64,000 bases of DNA from Delphinapterus leucas. Lineage: Eukaryota; Chordata; Mammalia; Artiodactyla; Monodontidae. The notes under the pieces are model-generated. The model ran no database searches and was not told where the DNA came from. It saw only the letters and a list, made by a program, of their open reading frames with translations. The translations under genes were made by a program, and so were the position numbers. The stretch is taken from assembly GCF_002288925.2 (NCBI RefSeq), contig NW_022098044.1:15734462-15798461 (forward strand). Reading direction: 5' to 3'. Positions 11,556 to 22,530 of this stretch are shown in pieces. Within the stretch, counting starts at the first letter, position 1. Each line of letters begins with the position of its first letter.

Positions 11556-12619
11556 GGTATTGAACGTTTCTGTTCTTGCAGCAAGTTCTTTCAGACAGCT
11601 GTGGTCTGGAGGGTTTAAACCCTGAGGGATTTGATGACATTATAATGACCGTTTAATCTTGGAAATTTTTTCCTGATACCAGTTCCCTTTCTATGCCCTT
11701 TTCTACAAATAGAGAAGAATGTATGTAGTGCCGATATGGGACTGTACAGGCTATTTCAGTGACTATTGGGATAACAGAGCCCTTGCAGATAAAGTTGAGG
11801 AGGAGGGAGTTTCTCCAAGGTGAAGGCTGGGGCTGCCCTCACAGGTGGCTGAGGGCCACTGTGCCTTTCAGCCCCACAGCCCCTACCAGTGGTCACAGAG
11901 GCTGCATTTCCCCCTTTTGCTGCAGTCCCCAAGATGTTCTCAAGTTCTCATATTCCATTCTGTTTCCCTCATAGGCACCCTGTGTCCCAACTTGAGTCTC
12001 TAAAATAAGGTCACTGTGATTATGGGACACCAAAGGCCTTTCATTCATTTGCTGAGTATAGGTAATTAATATTGTCCCCGCTCTGTTCCCAGAATCCTCG
12101 AAGAAAGAAAGGCAGTCTTGGAAGGGGCCGGAGGGTCAGGACACCTGTGTCTCCCTTTTCCTTTGGGCGCCATCTCCGTGAGAAGGGTATGAGCTGAATT
12201 TCGTAGCTAAATAACCAGCTGCCATCCCAGCTGATGATGTAAAAGGAAACCACCCACTTGCCTTAAGATGTGTTTCTGCATATGAGCTCTTGAGGGCTCA
12301 TTAGTGATGATATTAATAAGGACTCAGGTGCTCTGCTGTCATCTCTCTGCCTTTCCTAGGAGCATGAAGAAAGCGCTCTCTAGGGCCTTTGGGGAGCAAA
12401 GGCCAGAGCTAGGAGCTATGACTGCTCCCTGCCCTTGGAGCAAGTAGGGTCTCTGGGGAGGCAGCCTAGTGGAAGGGGGTTTCCGAGCTGCATTGTTAAG
12501 AAGAGGGAGGCTGGTAAATTTGGGGAAAGGGAAGAAAGGAAGGGGGCATTCAGGAAGAACAGATTGTGCAAAGTTTTAACTGAGACAGTGAATAACTTGT
12601 TAGAACGATTCCATCACTT
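11556..12619. other. unique non-coding sequence
   Basis: About 1.1 kb without a recognised repeat. Purine-rich segments occur near 12110-12140 and 12500-12560. No gene is supported. Confidence 0.4.
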
Positions 12620-12812
12620 CCAGGTTATGCAGTGTTGGGTAAGTTACTTGACCTCGGTTTTCACATCTGTAAAATGGGAGTGGGAGTTGTAACAGCACCC
12701 ACCTCGCTGGGCTGTTTTGAGGATTAGTGGGTTAATACTTGTGAGACATTCAGAGTATCACCTGGCTCAGACTAAGCACTCAGTGAAAATTAGCTGTCAT
12801 CATAATTATCTT
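12620..12812 (-). mobile_element. MIR SINE (antisense)
   Basis: The sequence contains ggtaagttacttgacctcgg, tttcacatctgtaaaatggg and ctggctcagactaagcactc, in the reversed order expected for MIR. Confidence 0.85.
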
Positions 12813-12857
12813 TCTCCCTCTTCCTAGTATTTTGATTATTATTAAAAGTGAAATAGG

Positions 12858-13063
12858 GGCTTCCCTGGTGGCGCAGTGGTTGAGAGTCCGCCTGCCGATG
12901 CAGGGGACGCGGGTTCGTGCCCCGGTCCGGGAAGATCCCACACGCCGCGGAGCGGCTGGGCCCGTGAGCCCTGGCCGCTGAGCCTGCGCGTCCGGAGCCT
13001 GTGCTCCGCAACGGGAGAGGCCACAACAGTGAGAGGCCCGCGTACCGCAAAAAAAAAAAAAAA
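12858..13063 (+). mobile_element. CHR-2-type SINE
   Basis: A complete copy with a gtaccgc end and an A-tail of about 20. A perfect 14-bp duplication aaaagtgaaatagg lies at 12844-12857 and 13064-13077. Confidence 0.97.
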
Positions 13064-13089
13064 AAAAGTGAAATAGGCTTTGGTGTTGA

Positions 13090-13280
13090 ATTTAGATGCC
13101 AGCTTTGCCACTGACCCTGTGCAAGCCACTGCAGCTTTCTGAGCTTAAATTTATTCATCATTAAAATGGGGAGAATACTATCTGTGTTACGGGACTTCTT
13201 GTGAAATTTAAATGAAGTATTGTTTATAAAATGCTAAAACATGGCCAGGAATATAGAAGGGCCTCAATAATCTTACTTTT
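13090..13280 (-). mobile_element. MIR SINE (antisense)
   Basis: It contains ccagctttgccactgaccct, attcatcattaaaatgggga and a final gggcctcaataatctt block. Confidence 0.75.
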
Positions 13281-13499
13281 CTCCTGTCCTTCTCTTCCCA
13301 GCCAACTTTCCCAGTAGTCACTGGGTAACCCATTTAGTCGAAAAGTGATGGGATGAAATGGCATTTGAGGAAAATTAATCCAGCAGCTGTGTGTAGGATG
13401 GATTAGCTCATGTGCAACACTGCGGCTTAAATAGAAAAAATATGGCTTTTTGGTATCTAGGTGTTTGTGTCATAGTTACAAGATGGTTTTCTTTATGCT

Positions 13500-13725
13500 T
13501 ACAATGGCTTTTTCTGTGTGCCAAGCTGCTCTAGATGTTTCACACGTATTTACTGATTTAACCCTTAAGACAACCATAAGAAGTAGCACTATCGTTCCCG
13601 TTTTACAGGTAAGGAAACTGAGGCCCAGAGAGGTTAACTTGCCCACAATCATCCAGCTAGTATGTGGTGGTGCAGGGGTTTGCACCCAGGCCCACAGACC
13701 CCAGAATCTAACCCCACAGCCTCAG
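13500..13725 (+). mobile_element. MIR SINE, near full length
   Basis: The core is well kept: ccgttttacaggtaaggaaa, ctgaggcccagagaggttaa and ctagtatgtggtgg. Confidence 0.85.
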
Positions 13726-14447
13726 GGGTTGGCAATTCTAGATTCGGTCGGGGACTGCATTTTACGTTTAGCAATTTTACAATTAGGAGCCACAGAGGCG
13801 AAGACGAGAGGGTTAGTGGAGAAAGAAAGCATAGTTAGGTCACCAGTAGCTTTTAGCCTTGTCTGGAGGAGTTGGGCAAAGAGGGCAGGCTTGGAGGTTT
13901 TCTAAACTTAGGCTGTGATGCTGCTTCCCCTCCAGGCTAAACCTTGCCCTGACGCCGGCCCTCCTCCCGCAAGTGCCTTGGGCATCTCGGAGGGGAGTGT
14001 GGCCCTGCAGCAGGACTCTCCACCTCCCAGCTTTGCCGGCTGCACGGTTTCCCCCACAGCTCTGCAGAGGGCCAAGCTTCCCATTCACCCCCCCTTGTTC
14101 TCTGGCTCCAGCCAGGCCTGGGGAAGGCGGCCGATGCTGGCAGCCACTGTCTGTTGCCCTCCTGCCAGCTCCGTACCTCTTGATGGAGCCTTTCGTGGAC
14201 CTGCATGTGTGTGAGCTGGCAGAACCAGATGAGGTGCCAGGCTGCTGATCCTTCTCCCCGCACCCAGCGTTCTAGCCTAGACCTTGTACTCCTTCCCCTC
14301 TTGGCCTCCTCCTTGCTTCCTCCATCCGTCCTATGCACCTCTGCCTGGGACGTCTTCCCTGCTGTAAAAGCGTCAGCAGCCCCAGCAACCCACAGGGTGC
14401 TGCCCCAGAACCTTGCCAACCTGCTGCTGGTGTGTTACTCACAGCCA
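13726..14447. other. GC-leaning unique sequence
   Basis: No gene is supported. The overlapping ORFs on both strands (up to 160 codons at 13937-14419 on the minus strand) lack any domain I recognise. Confidence 0.4.
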
Positions 14448-14580
14448 GCGATGACTGAGCCCTCCCCGGGGGCCAGGCATTGGTCTAAGCACAGAGAGGT
14501 CAAGTCACTTGCTCAGAGTCACACAGCTGGAGAGTAGCAGAATCAGGCCTTGAGCCTCAGGACTCTGGCTCTGGGGTCCA
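14448..14580 (+). mobile_element. MIR with internal deletion
   Basis: The MIR head ggggccaggcattggtctaa joins directly to agagaggtcaagtcacttgc, so the middle of the element is missing. The end is cctcaggactctggctc. Confidence 0.7.
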
Positions 14581-15439
<859 letters not shown>

Positions 15440-15621
15440 TGAGACGTGGAATAAGTGAGTAAGCAACCAGCTGGGACAGAGCCCAAGGCCCTGAGAGTCC
15501 CTGGGAGGCAGTGGTGTCAGTGGCTACCCAGCGGATTTTCATCAGCAGGCGGCAGGATCACCCTACGAGCAGGGGAGGTGGGAGCCTCCTTCTGGCCTTG
15601 GGAAATGCTGGTACCCAACTT

Positions 15622-15705
15622 TGAGACTTAATTAAGTCTGAGTGTCCTTGGCCAAGTTACTTAGCTTCTCTGAGCCTCCTTTCCTCCTCTGTAAAAGGAG
15701 GATGA
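15622..15705 (-). mobile_element. MIR fragment (antisense)
   Basis: The phrases ccttggccaagttacttagc, ttctctgagcctcctttcct and ctctgtaaaaggaggatgat mark an antisense MIR core. Confidence 0.65.
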
Positions 15706-15771
15706 TGGAAATGAGAGGATGTGGGTACGGGTGGAGGGGTGGGATGTTTAACTCCGTCAAAGATCTTTTCC

Positions 15772-16057
15772 GGGCTTCCCTGGTGGCGCAGTGGTTGAGA
15801 ATCTGCCTGCTAATGCAGGGGACACGGGTTCGATCCCTGGTCTGGGAAGATCCCACATGCCGCGGAGCAACTAGGCCCGTGAGCCACAACTACTGAGCCT
15901 GTGCGTCTGGAGCCTGTGCTCCGCAACAAGAGAGGCCGTGACAGTGAGAGGCCCGCACACCGCGATGAAGAGTGACCCCCGCTCGCCGCAACTAGAGAAA
16001 ACCCTCTCACAGAAACGAAGACCCAACACAGCCAAATATAAATAAATAAATAAACTT
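15772..16057 (+). mobile_element. long-form CHR SINE
   Basis: This copy continues past the usual gaggcccgc end into an extra segment with tcgccgcaactagagaaaac and cagaaacgaagacccaacac, then an (AAAT)n tail. Its B box ggttcgatccc is intact. A 13-bp duplication aaagatcttttcc lies at 15759-15771 and 16058-16070. Confidence 0.93.
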
Positions 16058-16070
16058 AAAGATCTTTTCC

Positions 16071-17261
16071 TTCCTCCCGCAGAGGTTGAACCTTTTAATT
16101 TCCAGTGGGTTTGTACTTTTTCCCACTTGGGATGTTTGTTTCTCACTCTTTCCCTTAAAAATTTTTTTCTCCCTTTTTAAGTCTAAAATGTCTTCTTCCA
16201 GTCACCTCCGTTGAGCTTGTCTCCGTGTGCGCATGACCACATCTCAGAGTGCCCGGCATCCTTTTTCCTCTCAGCCTCCCATGCTGCCTTGCGTACTGTA
16301 GGCGCTCCATAAATGCTAACTGATTTCTGGGAGCCTGCAGTCCTAGAGGGAGGCAGGGGCGAGTGGCTGGTGTTAGAGCGACAGCTCTTGGGCTGCAAGC
16401 AGGGTTCTGTACCAAGGGACCCAAATGTTGGCTGCCTGGGGACCACCTGCCTTTGATGCAGGTCTCACCCATCCATGACGAAAATGAGAAACACATATGG
16501 TGTGGAGAGTTTGTGATAAGCTTAATTTATTCCACTTAGAGTCCTCTTCTTTATTCTGAGATAATGCCCTTACCTACTGTTTTGCGGTTTAAAGGTACCT
16601 AATTTTGATTCACTGTAGCTTTTCTTTTTAAAATTGTACTTGTAGGAATAAAAAGATGGTATACCTCTGTCAGGTACCCCCTCAGTATTTTACATTTGAG
16701 TGGTCCATAGAATCCAAAAGTGCAGGAACTCTTGGACCCAGCAGTGGATCTGTAGTAGACACTTATGAGCCTCCGATTCTCAATTAGATGTTATCGCACA
16801 GATCTGATGTGTGAAAGCACGTCTGTCCTTCGCTGAGAGTTTATTTTATGTATTTTCCTGAAGCTGTGCAGGTAAAACATGACTCTTTGCAGTGCCGCCA
16901 CCACACACCTGCAGGGGGCGCCACTCAGAGACTACAGTTTGAACCAAGTGCCCTAGAGTTGTGTGTCGGTGGCCCTCCCTCTTGGATTTAAAAATACTAG
17001 GCTCACTGGTTTGCCAACTTTGGTTTGACAGAACTCTTGGCCTGTTGGAAATCTTAAGCAGAGACCCCACGTCAGACAGAGCAGGGCTGCCTTGCCTGAG
17101 GGGCATGGGGCCCAGGGCCCAGCTGTTCGGCTTTCCTGCTGCCTCCCTGTGTCTCTTGAAAGTCTCCATGGACCTTCTGTCCCTGCAATCCCACGGCCCC
17201 AAAGAACACACCGAAAACCTTGGGTCTAGTCTAATTTCCCGGGTTTTTTGTTTGTTTGTTT
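16071..17261. other. unique sequence with CTCF-like motif
   Basis: No gene is supported. A small MIR/L2 terminus may lie at 16285-16325 (taggcgctccataaatgcta). The CTCF-like site at 16907-16924 is listed separately. Confidence 0.4.
16907..16924 (+). promoter_or_regulatory. CTCF-like motif
   Basis: The bases acctgcagggggcgccac agree closely with the AGGGGGCGC core of the CTCF consensus and include the preceding CTGC. Only a motif match is shown. Occupancy is not known. Confidence 0.45.
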
Positions 17262-17868
17262 TAAAAAAATTTTTTTTGTAAAATACACATAACATGAAAT
17301 TCACCATCTTAACCATTTTTAAGTATACAGTTCAGTATATTCACACTGTTGTGAAATCGGTCTCCAGAACATTTTCATCTCGTAAAACTGAAACTCCGTA
17401 CCCGGTAAACAACTCCCCATTTCCCCCTCCCCCCAGCCCCTGACAACCACTGTTCTACTTTCTGTCTCTGTGAATTTGATGTCTCTAGGGACCTCCTATA
17501 AGTGGGAATCATGCGGTATTTGTCCTTTCGTGGCCGTCTTATTTCACTTAGCGTAAGGTCCTCAGGTTCACCCAGGTTATGGCATATATCAAAATTGCTT
17601 GCTTTCATGGCTGAATAATATTCTACTGTATGTATATACTACATTTTTGCTTATCCATCCATCCATCCATCCATCGACGTCTGGGTTGCTCCCTCTTGGC
17701 TGTTGAGTAATGCTGCTATGAACATGGGTGTGCGGATAATCTCTCTGAGACCCTGCTTTCAATTCTTTCGGATATACACTCAGAAGTGGGATTGCTGGGA
17801 CATATGGTAACTTGATGTGTACTTTTTTTTTGAGGAACGGCCATACTGTTTCCTGTAGCAGCTGCATG
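17262..17868 (-). mobile_element. old L1 (antisense) with ORF2 C-terminal relic
   Basis: The plus strand is a reversed L1 3' region. The minus strand at 17589-17867 still encodes LPYVPAIPLLSVYPKELKAG, the hallmark of the L1 ORF2p C-terminal region. A (CCAT)n expansion occurs within it at about 17657-17676. The element is 5'-truncated and inactive. Confidence 0.88.
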
Positions 17869-18264
17869 ATTTCCTTGTTTTATTAATGATGAAATGGAGG
17901 GCCCCCTAGGAGGCTTTAGTAGGATGTCAGAGCTCAGAATGAGAGAGGGATGAGTAGGATTGTGTTGTCTTGTCCCCACCCCCAGCCCTGCTGGGCCATG
18001 GTTCTGGCATTGCTGCCTTCCTCCTCCCAGGCCAGCTCTTGCCGGGCACCAATGGCATGGCTCTCTCCTCTTGCCTCCTTAGGCCTAAGGATTGGTGACT
18101 CTCTCCCACCATTGCTAGTCCTGGGTGGGAGTGTCCCTTGGTGGGCCCTTAGCCCTGCCCTCACCTCTGTAAATCGTCATTCATTGGGTACTCTTCAGTG
18201 GGAACCTGTGAGTGTAACTCTTTGCTACCTGCACATCCTCCCTGACCACCTGCTTATCCGCAAG
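17869..18264. other. unique or unclassified sequence
   Basis: The part near 18075-18175 (gcctaaggattggtgactct, cctcacctctgtaaat) looks repeat-like but I cannot name it. No gene is supported. Confidence 0.35.
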
Positions 18265-18410
18265 GTGGCCTTGGGCATGTTGCACAACCTCACTGTGCCT
18301 CAGTTTCCCTCACCTGCGAAATGCTTCCTTAGGGTTGTTGATATATCTAAGAGGTTAGAAGAACCGTTGGCACATAGAAAGCCCTACATAAGCATTGCTA
18401 TTATTTTTAT
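18265..18410 (-). mobile_element. MIR SINE (antisense)
   Basis: It contains tgtgcctcagtttccctcac, gggttgttgatatatctaag and ggcacatagaaagccctaca. Confidence 0.75.
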
Positions 18411-18756
18411 GATTTCTGTATCCTTGTGCAAGTCCTCTCTTAAGACTCTAAAACTGGGTTAAGTCTCTAGGGCCTTTCCATTACAGAGTGAGCCCCTCGG
18501 GGTTTCAGCAGCTCCAGATTTCTGGGCTGAGGGGCAAGAAGGACAAGGCCAACAAGGGGGAATGATATTATCCAGGAGGCTTTAAGTCCTGTCCACCAGA
18601 GAGATGAAGTGCTGGGCATGCTGGCTGCCCCAGCTTATGGCGGGCCCTCCTCTTGGTACCAGCTTAGTGAAGCAGCCAGCAGCTGCCAGGCTGGGCTCAG
18701 AGTGGCTTTGGCTTCCATACTCACCTGGGAGATGACCTGTCACAGTTCCTACTCTT

Positions 18757-18965
18757 TTTATTTTATTTTTTTTTGCGGTACGCGGGCCTCTCACTGTTGT
18801 GGCCTCTCCCGTGGCGGAGCACAGCCTCCGGACGCGCAGGCTCAGCGGCCATGGCTCACGGGCCTAGCCGCTCCGCGGCATGTGGGATTTTCCCAGACCG
18901 GGGCACGAACCCATGTCCCCTGCATCGGCAGGCGGACTCTCAACCACTGCGCCACCAGGGAAGCC
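18757..18965 (-). mobile_element. CHR-2-type SINE (antisense)
   Basis: A full copy with a (ATTTT)n tail. The 16-bp duplications cacagttcctactctt (18741-18756) and cacaggtcctactctt (18966-18981) differ at one base. Confidence 0.95.
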
Positions 18966-18997
18966 CACAGGTCCTACTCTTGACCTTCCTTAATGAA

Positions 18998-19545
18998 TAG
19001 AAATTGATAAGAGGCCAGATAAGAAATTCAGGCAGGACCTTACTGGGGCCCCTGCTGCAGCAGGGGGGATATAAACGAGTAACAGGTTCCCTTGCTCACT
19101 CCCCAAGGTGGAGGCGAGCTGGTTCCTTATATGGGGTGAGGGTAGGGGTGTGTCCAGGGGTTGGGCTGGAGGGGTGACTTAGGTGGAATGCCCACCCCTT
19201 TGGTGCTGTTCAGTGGAGGGGGCATGCGCAGTACCCTGGCTTTTGCTCCCAACACCCTGTTTTTGCTGCTGGCTCTTAGAAGTGGCAGTTGGGTTTTTGG
19301 TCTTTTTGTATCTTGTTGTGCATAATTTACCCCAACTGTGCATGCACGCAGTTATTTTTAGTCCCTTATAGTTTCTTTGTATCTTGTTGCTCCAGGAGAT
19401 GTATGTCCAGGTGCAAGCACTGCAGCAAAGGGTCCCAGGTCCCAGGTTTTAGGTCCCAGCCTGTCTCACTACCAGGTCCCTTTGGAGCCTCGTCACTGTG
19501 CTCAGCCCTTAGCAAGCAGATAGGACACAGTGAATTTGTGGAGGG
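18998..19545 (-). mobile_element. probable ERV1-type LTR (antisense)
   Basis: The segment gcaggaccttactggggccc, ggttccttatatggggtgag, ggcatgcgcagtaccctggc and gcacgcagttatttttagtc matches a dispersed LTR pattern known to me from artiodactyl-type genomes. No viral coding DNA is attached, so it would be a solo LTR. Ends and family are uncertain. Confidence 0.5.
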
Positions 19546-19932
19546 TTTGGACCTCTGACGTGGGGGATTCCGTGATGGCTCCGTCTTTACCCACTAGGCG
19601 CCCTTTGGGAGGGAGTCCACCTTGAGATCTGAACACTTGAGTCACTTGTGAAGGACTGTGGGGGATGAGGGGGCTGTCCTGCCAAGCAGAACTGATGTTG
19701 GCCGTCCTGAGGTGAGGCAGGAGCACGTACACACACTCGCACGTGTGTGCAAAGAAACATCACACTGGCCTGAAACTTTCTGTATTCGCATTTTAATCAT
19801 TCACATTTTAAAATCTCCTCCCTACGTTCGTATTTTAATCACCGTCCAATATTTTCTGTTACAGAAAGTGCTCAGGCCCTAATTGAACTGTCTTTGGACA
19901 ATTTATGTTCTGCTATGGACTCTAAGTATTTT
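19546..19932. other. unique sequence
   Basis: No gene or confident repeat is recognised. Confidence 0.4.
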
Positions 19933-20429
19933 CTCTGTGGTTGGCACTGGGAACAAAAGAGACAGGACCCTGGCCTCATGGAGGTGAAGAGCCAACAGTG
20001 AATGAATGCATAAATAGGCAAACAGTAATTACAAGCTGTAATGAATGCTATGGAAGGGTAGCGCTAGCACTCCAGGCAGAGGGAAGAGTGTGTGCAAAGG
20101 CCCTGAGGCAGAAGAGAGACATTACTGTATAGGAGGAACCAAGATAAAACACATGTGGCAGAGTGAGTGGGAGGGAGATGGAGAGCTGAAGCTGAGAGGT
20201 GGTCCTGCAGGGCTGTGTAAGCCACAGTAAGGCGTTAAAGTGTTTTTCTCAATGTAATAGGAATCCATTTTCAGGGTTTAGATAGGAGTGATGTGATCTG
20301 GTGATGTTTTGCTGCTGGGTGAATGGGTGATGGGTAGTAATTAGGAGACTGTTGTAGCAGTTGGGGTAAAAGGTCATCGCAGCTTGGATTATAGTCGGGG
20401 CAGTGAGGAACTCGGAGTTGACAGAGGTT
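19933..20429 (-). mobile_element. L2 (antisense), left part of a split element
   Basis: The sequence shows ctggcctcatggaggtgaag, ctccaggcagagggaagagt, gtgcaaaggccctgaggcag and gaatccattttcagggttta, the reversed L2 3' region. It continues at 21169 after an inserted L1. Confidence 0.75.
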
Positions 20430-20504
20430 TTTTTTTTTTTTAATGAAGTATAGTAGATTTACAATGTTGTGTTAGTTTCAGGTGTACAGCAAAGTGATTT
20501 GGAG

Positions 20505-20548
<44 letters not shown>

Positions 20549-21168
20549 ACGTCTTTTCCATTATAGGTTATTACAAAATATTGAACATAGTTCCCTGTGC
20601 TATACAGTATGCCCTTGTTGTTTACCTATTTTATATATAGTAGTGTGTATCTGTTAATCTCAAACTCATAATTTATCCCACCCCTTTCCCCTTTGGTAAA
20701 CCATAAGTTTGTTTTCTATGTCTGTGAGTCTGTTTCTGTGTTGTAAATAAGTTCATTTGTATCTTTTTTTTGGGGGGGTAGGAGTTTATTAATTAATTTT
20801 TTTTTGCTGTGTTGGGTCTTCGTTTCTGTGCGAGGGCTTTCTCTAGTTGGGGCAAGCGGGGGCCACTCTTCATCGCGGTGTGCGGACCTCTCACTATCAC
20901 GGCCTCTCTTGTTGCGGAGCACAGGCTACAGACGCGCGGGCTCAGTAGTTGTGGCTCACGGGCCTAGTTGCTCTGCAGTATGTGGGATCCTCCCAGACCA
21001 GGGCTCGAGCCCGTGTCCCCTGAATTAGCAGGCAGATTCTCAACCACTGCGCCACCAGGGAAGCCCCATTTGTATCGTTTTTTTAGATTCCACATATAAG
21101 TGATATTATATGATATTTGCCTTTCTCGGTCTGACTTATTTCACTTAGTATGATAATCTCCAGGTCCG
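20430..21168 (-). mobile_element. L1 3' end (antisense), itself split by a SINE
   Basis: A poly-T edge leads into agtatagtagatttacaatg and the L1 3' UTR, with an (AT)n(GT)n tract at 20504-20544. After the SINE it resumes with agattccacatataagtgat. A 14-bp duplication lies at 20419-20432 and 21169-21182 (tgacagaggttttt and tgacagagattttt). Confidence 0.88.
20764..21066 (-). mobile_element. long-form CHR SINE (antisense) inside L1
   Basis: The T-rich edge and tgctgtgttgggtcttcgtt identify the long CHR tail. The inverted head ccaccagggaagccc ends the element. A 10-bp duplication catttgtatc lies at 20754-20763 and 21067-21076. Confidence 0.93.
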
Positions 21169-21292
21169 TGACAGAGATTTTTGAGGTTGAGTTGATAGGA
21201 ATTCCTGATGGATTGTGGTGGGGAGGGAAAAGGCTTACAGAGAAAGAGAAAACTCCAGGATAACTGCTAGAGTTTCGGGCTTCCTCAAACAC
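21169..21292 (-). mobile_element. L2 (antisense), right part of split element
   Basis: The phrases gaggttgagttgatagga and ttcctgatggattgtggtgg continue the L2 pattern left at 20429. Confidence 0.65.
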
Positions 21293-22190
21293 CTCATCTC
21301 TTTCCCCTGTTATTTTGGTTGAGAATCATTTAACATTTTCTTTGAACATGTAAATATCCCTTGGTGATGGCAGAGTCAAGTGTCAGGCATTGCTGTGCAC
21401 TACCTGACGATCATGGGTTCAGTGTGGACCTCTTTCTCCAGATGCAAGTCCCCAGGTCACCTTGGGGATTTTTGTCATTCTAGAACTGAGAAGACTTCAA
21501 GATCGCCAGTTTAGCGTCTTCTGTACAAAGTTAAGCAACTTGTCTCGTGTCACACAGCTAGTCAGTCTACATTCTTGCCAAAGGTATCAGCCCTGGGCAA
21601 CTGACAGGACCCCGGTTACATCCCTGCCTGGCGGTTTCCAGATACCCTTGGCTCTGGGCAGTGCCACAGCACCATTGAGGAACTCTCAAGGCCATGGTGG
21701 ACAGAAATACCTTTCGGGATTCATGGCTAATGAGAGAGACTCAGAAGTCACTGGTGCTGGTGACTCAGTAAGACACATTCATCTCTACCAAGGTATAAGG
21801 GAAAGGAGCCTTATATTTATATGTGTTTACACGTGAAAACTTCAAGGCACGATTGGCCCTCTCCAGAGGCAAAACAAGGCCTATATCAGAGTCTACACTT
21901 TCCCCTCTGCTGTCTTCCTCGAATGAGGAAGCTTCCCTCATTATATTAAAATAGTAACTTAGGAAATAAAAGTGTCCTCGACCTGGTAGACGTATTAAAG
22001 AGCAAAGTCATATAAGGAAGTTTTTAAAAAAGAATGAAAAGACAGTGAGTGGCCTGCATTTACATGGACAGAGAAAGGAGGACACATTATGTGGACCCCA
22101 AGCCCCTTTGCTGCAGGATAACCTTTCAACTCGGCCTGAGATGAAAAAGCAAAGGTACAAATTCACCAATACTGTGAAGAACTGAGATAT
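21293..22190. other. unique sequence
   Basis: A possible small MIR core lies near 21523-21560 (gttaagcaacttgtctcgtg, cacacagctagtcag). Otherwise nothing is recognised. Confidence 0.4.
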
Positions 22191-22262
22191 TGAATCACTT
22201 TGCTGTACAAAAGAAATTAATGCAACATTGTAAATCAACTATAAGTCAATAAAATAAATAAA
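22191..22262 (+). mobile_element. 72-bp 5'-truncated L1 insertion
   Basis: Only the last 72 bases of an L1 3' end are present: aatcactttgctgtacaaaa, then acattgtaaatcaactataa and a caataaaataaataaaa tail. A perfect 14-bp duplication aagaactgagatat lies at 22177-22190 and 22263-22276. Confidence 0.92.
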
Positions 22263-22299
22263 AAGAACTGAGATATCAGAAGACCCTCACAGGGGGAAT

Positions 22300-22530
22300 G
22301 GTCCAGTCAATTATGATATAATGAAAATGACAGAACATTGTGCAACTCTTGAAGATCATGATCGGAAGACTATTCTGTTACGTTCGAATGCATATGATAG
22401 AGGACCAAGTGAAAAACAGATTCTGAAACCGCAGTATAGTTTGGGTATACAGTGCACTTAAGGAAAAGGACTTAAAAGAATTATACTATTTTCCCCCCAA
22501 ATGTCTCTAATGTAGTTTTTTTTTACATTA
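22300..22530 (+). mobile_element. possible old L1M 3' UTR fragment
   Basis: The pattern agaacattgtgcaactcttg, aagatcatgatcggaagact and agtgaaaaacagattctgaa resembles the sense L1M 3' UTR. It is diverged. Confidence 0.45.

Noticed and set aside
15772..15850. SINE head as a functional tRNA gene
   Set aside because: The tRNA-Glu-like head has A and B box remnants but cannot form a normal tRNA, and it is part of a SINE with a target duplication.
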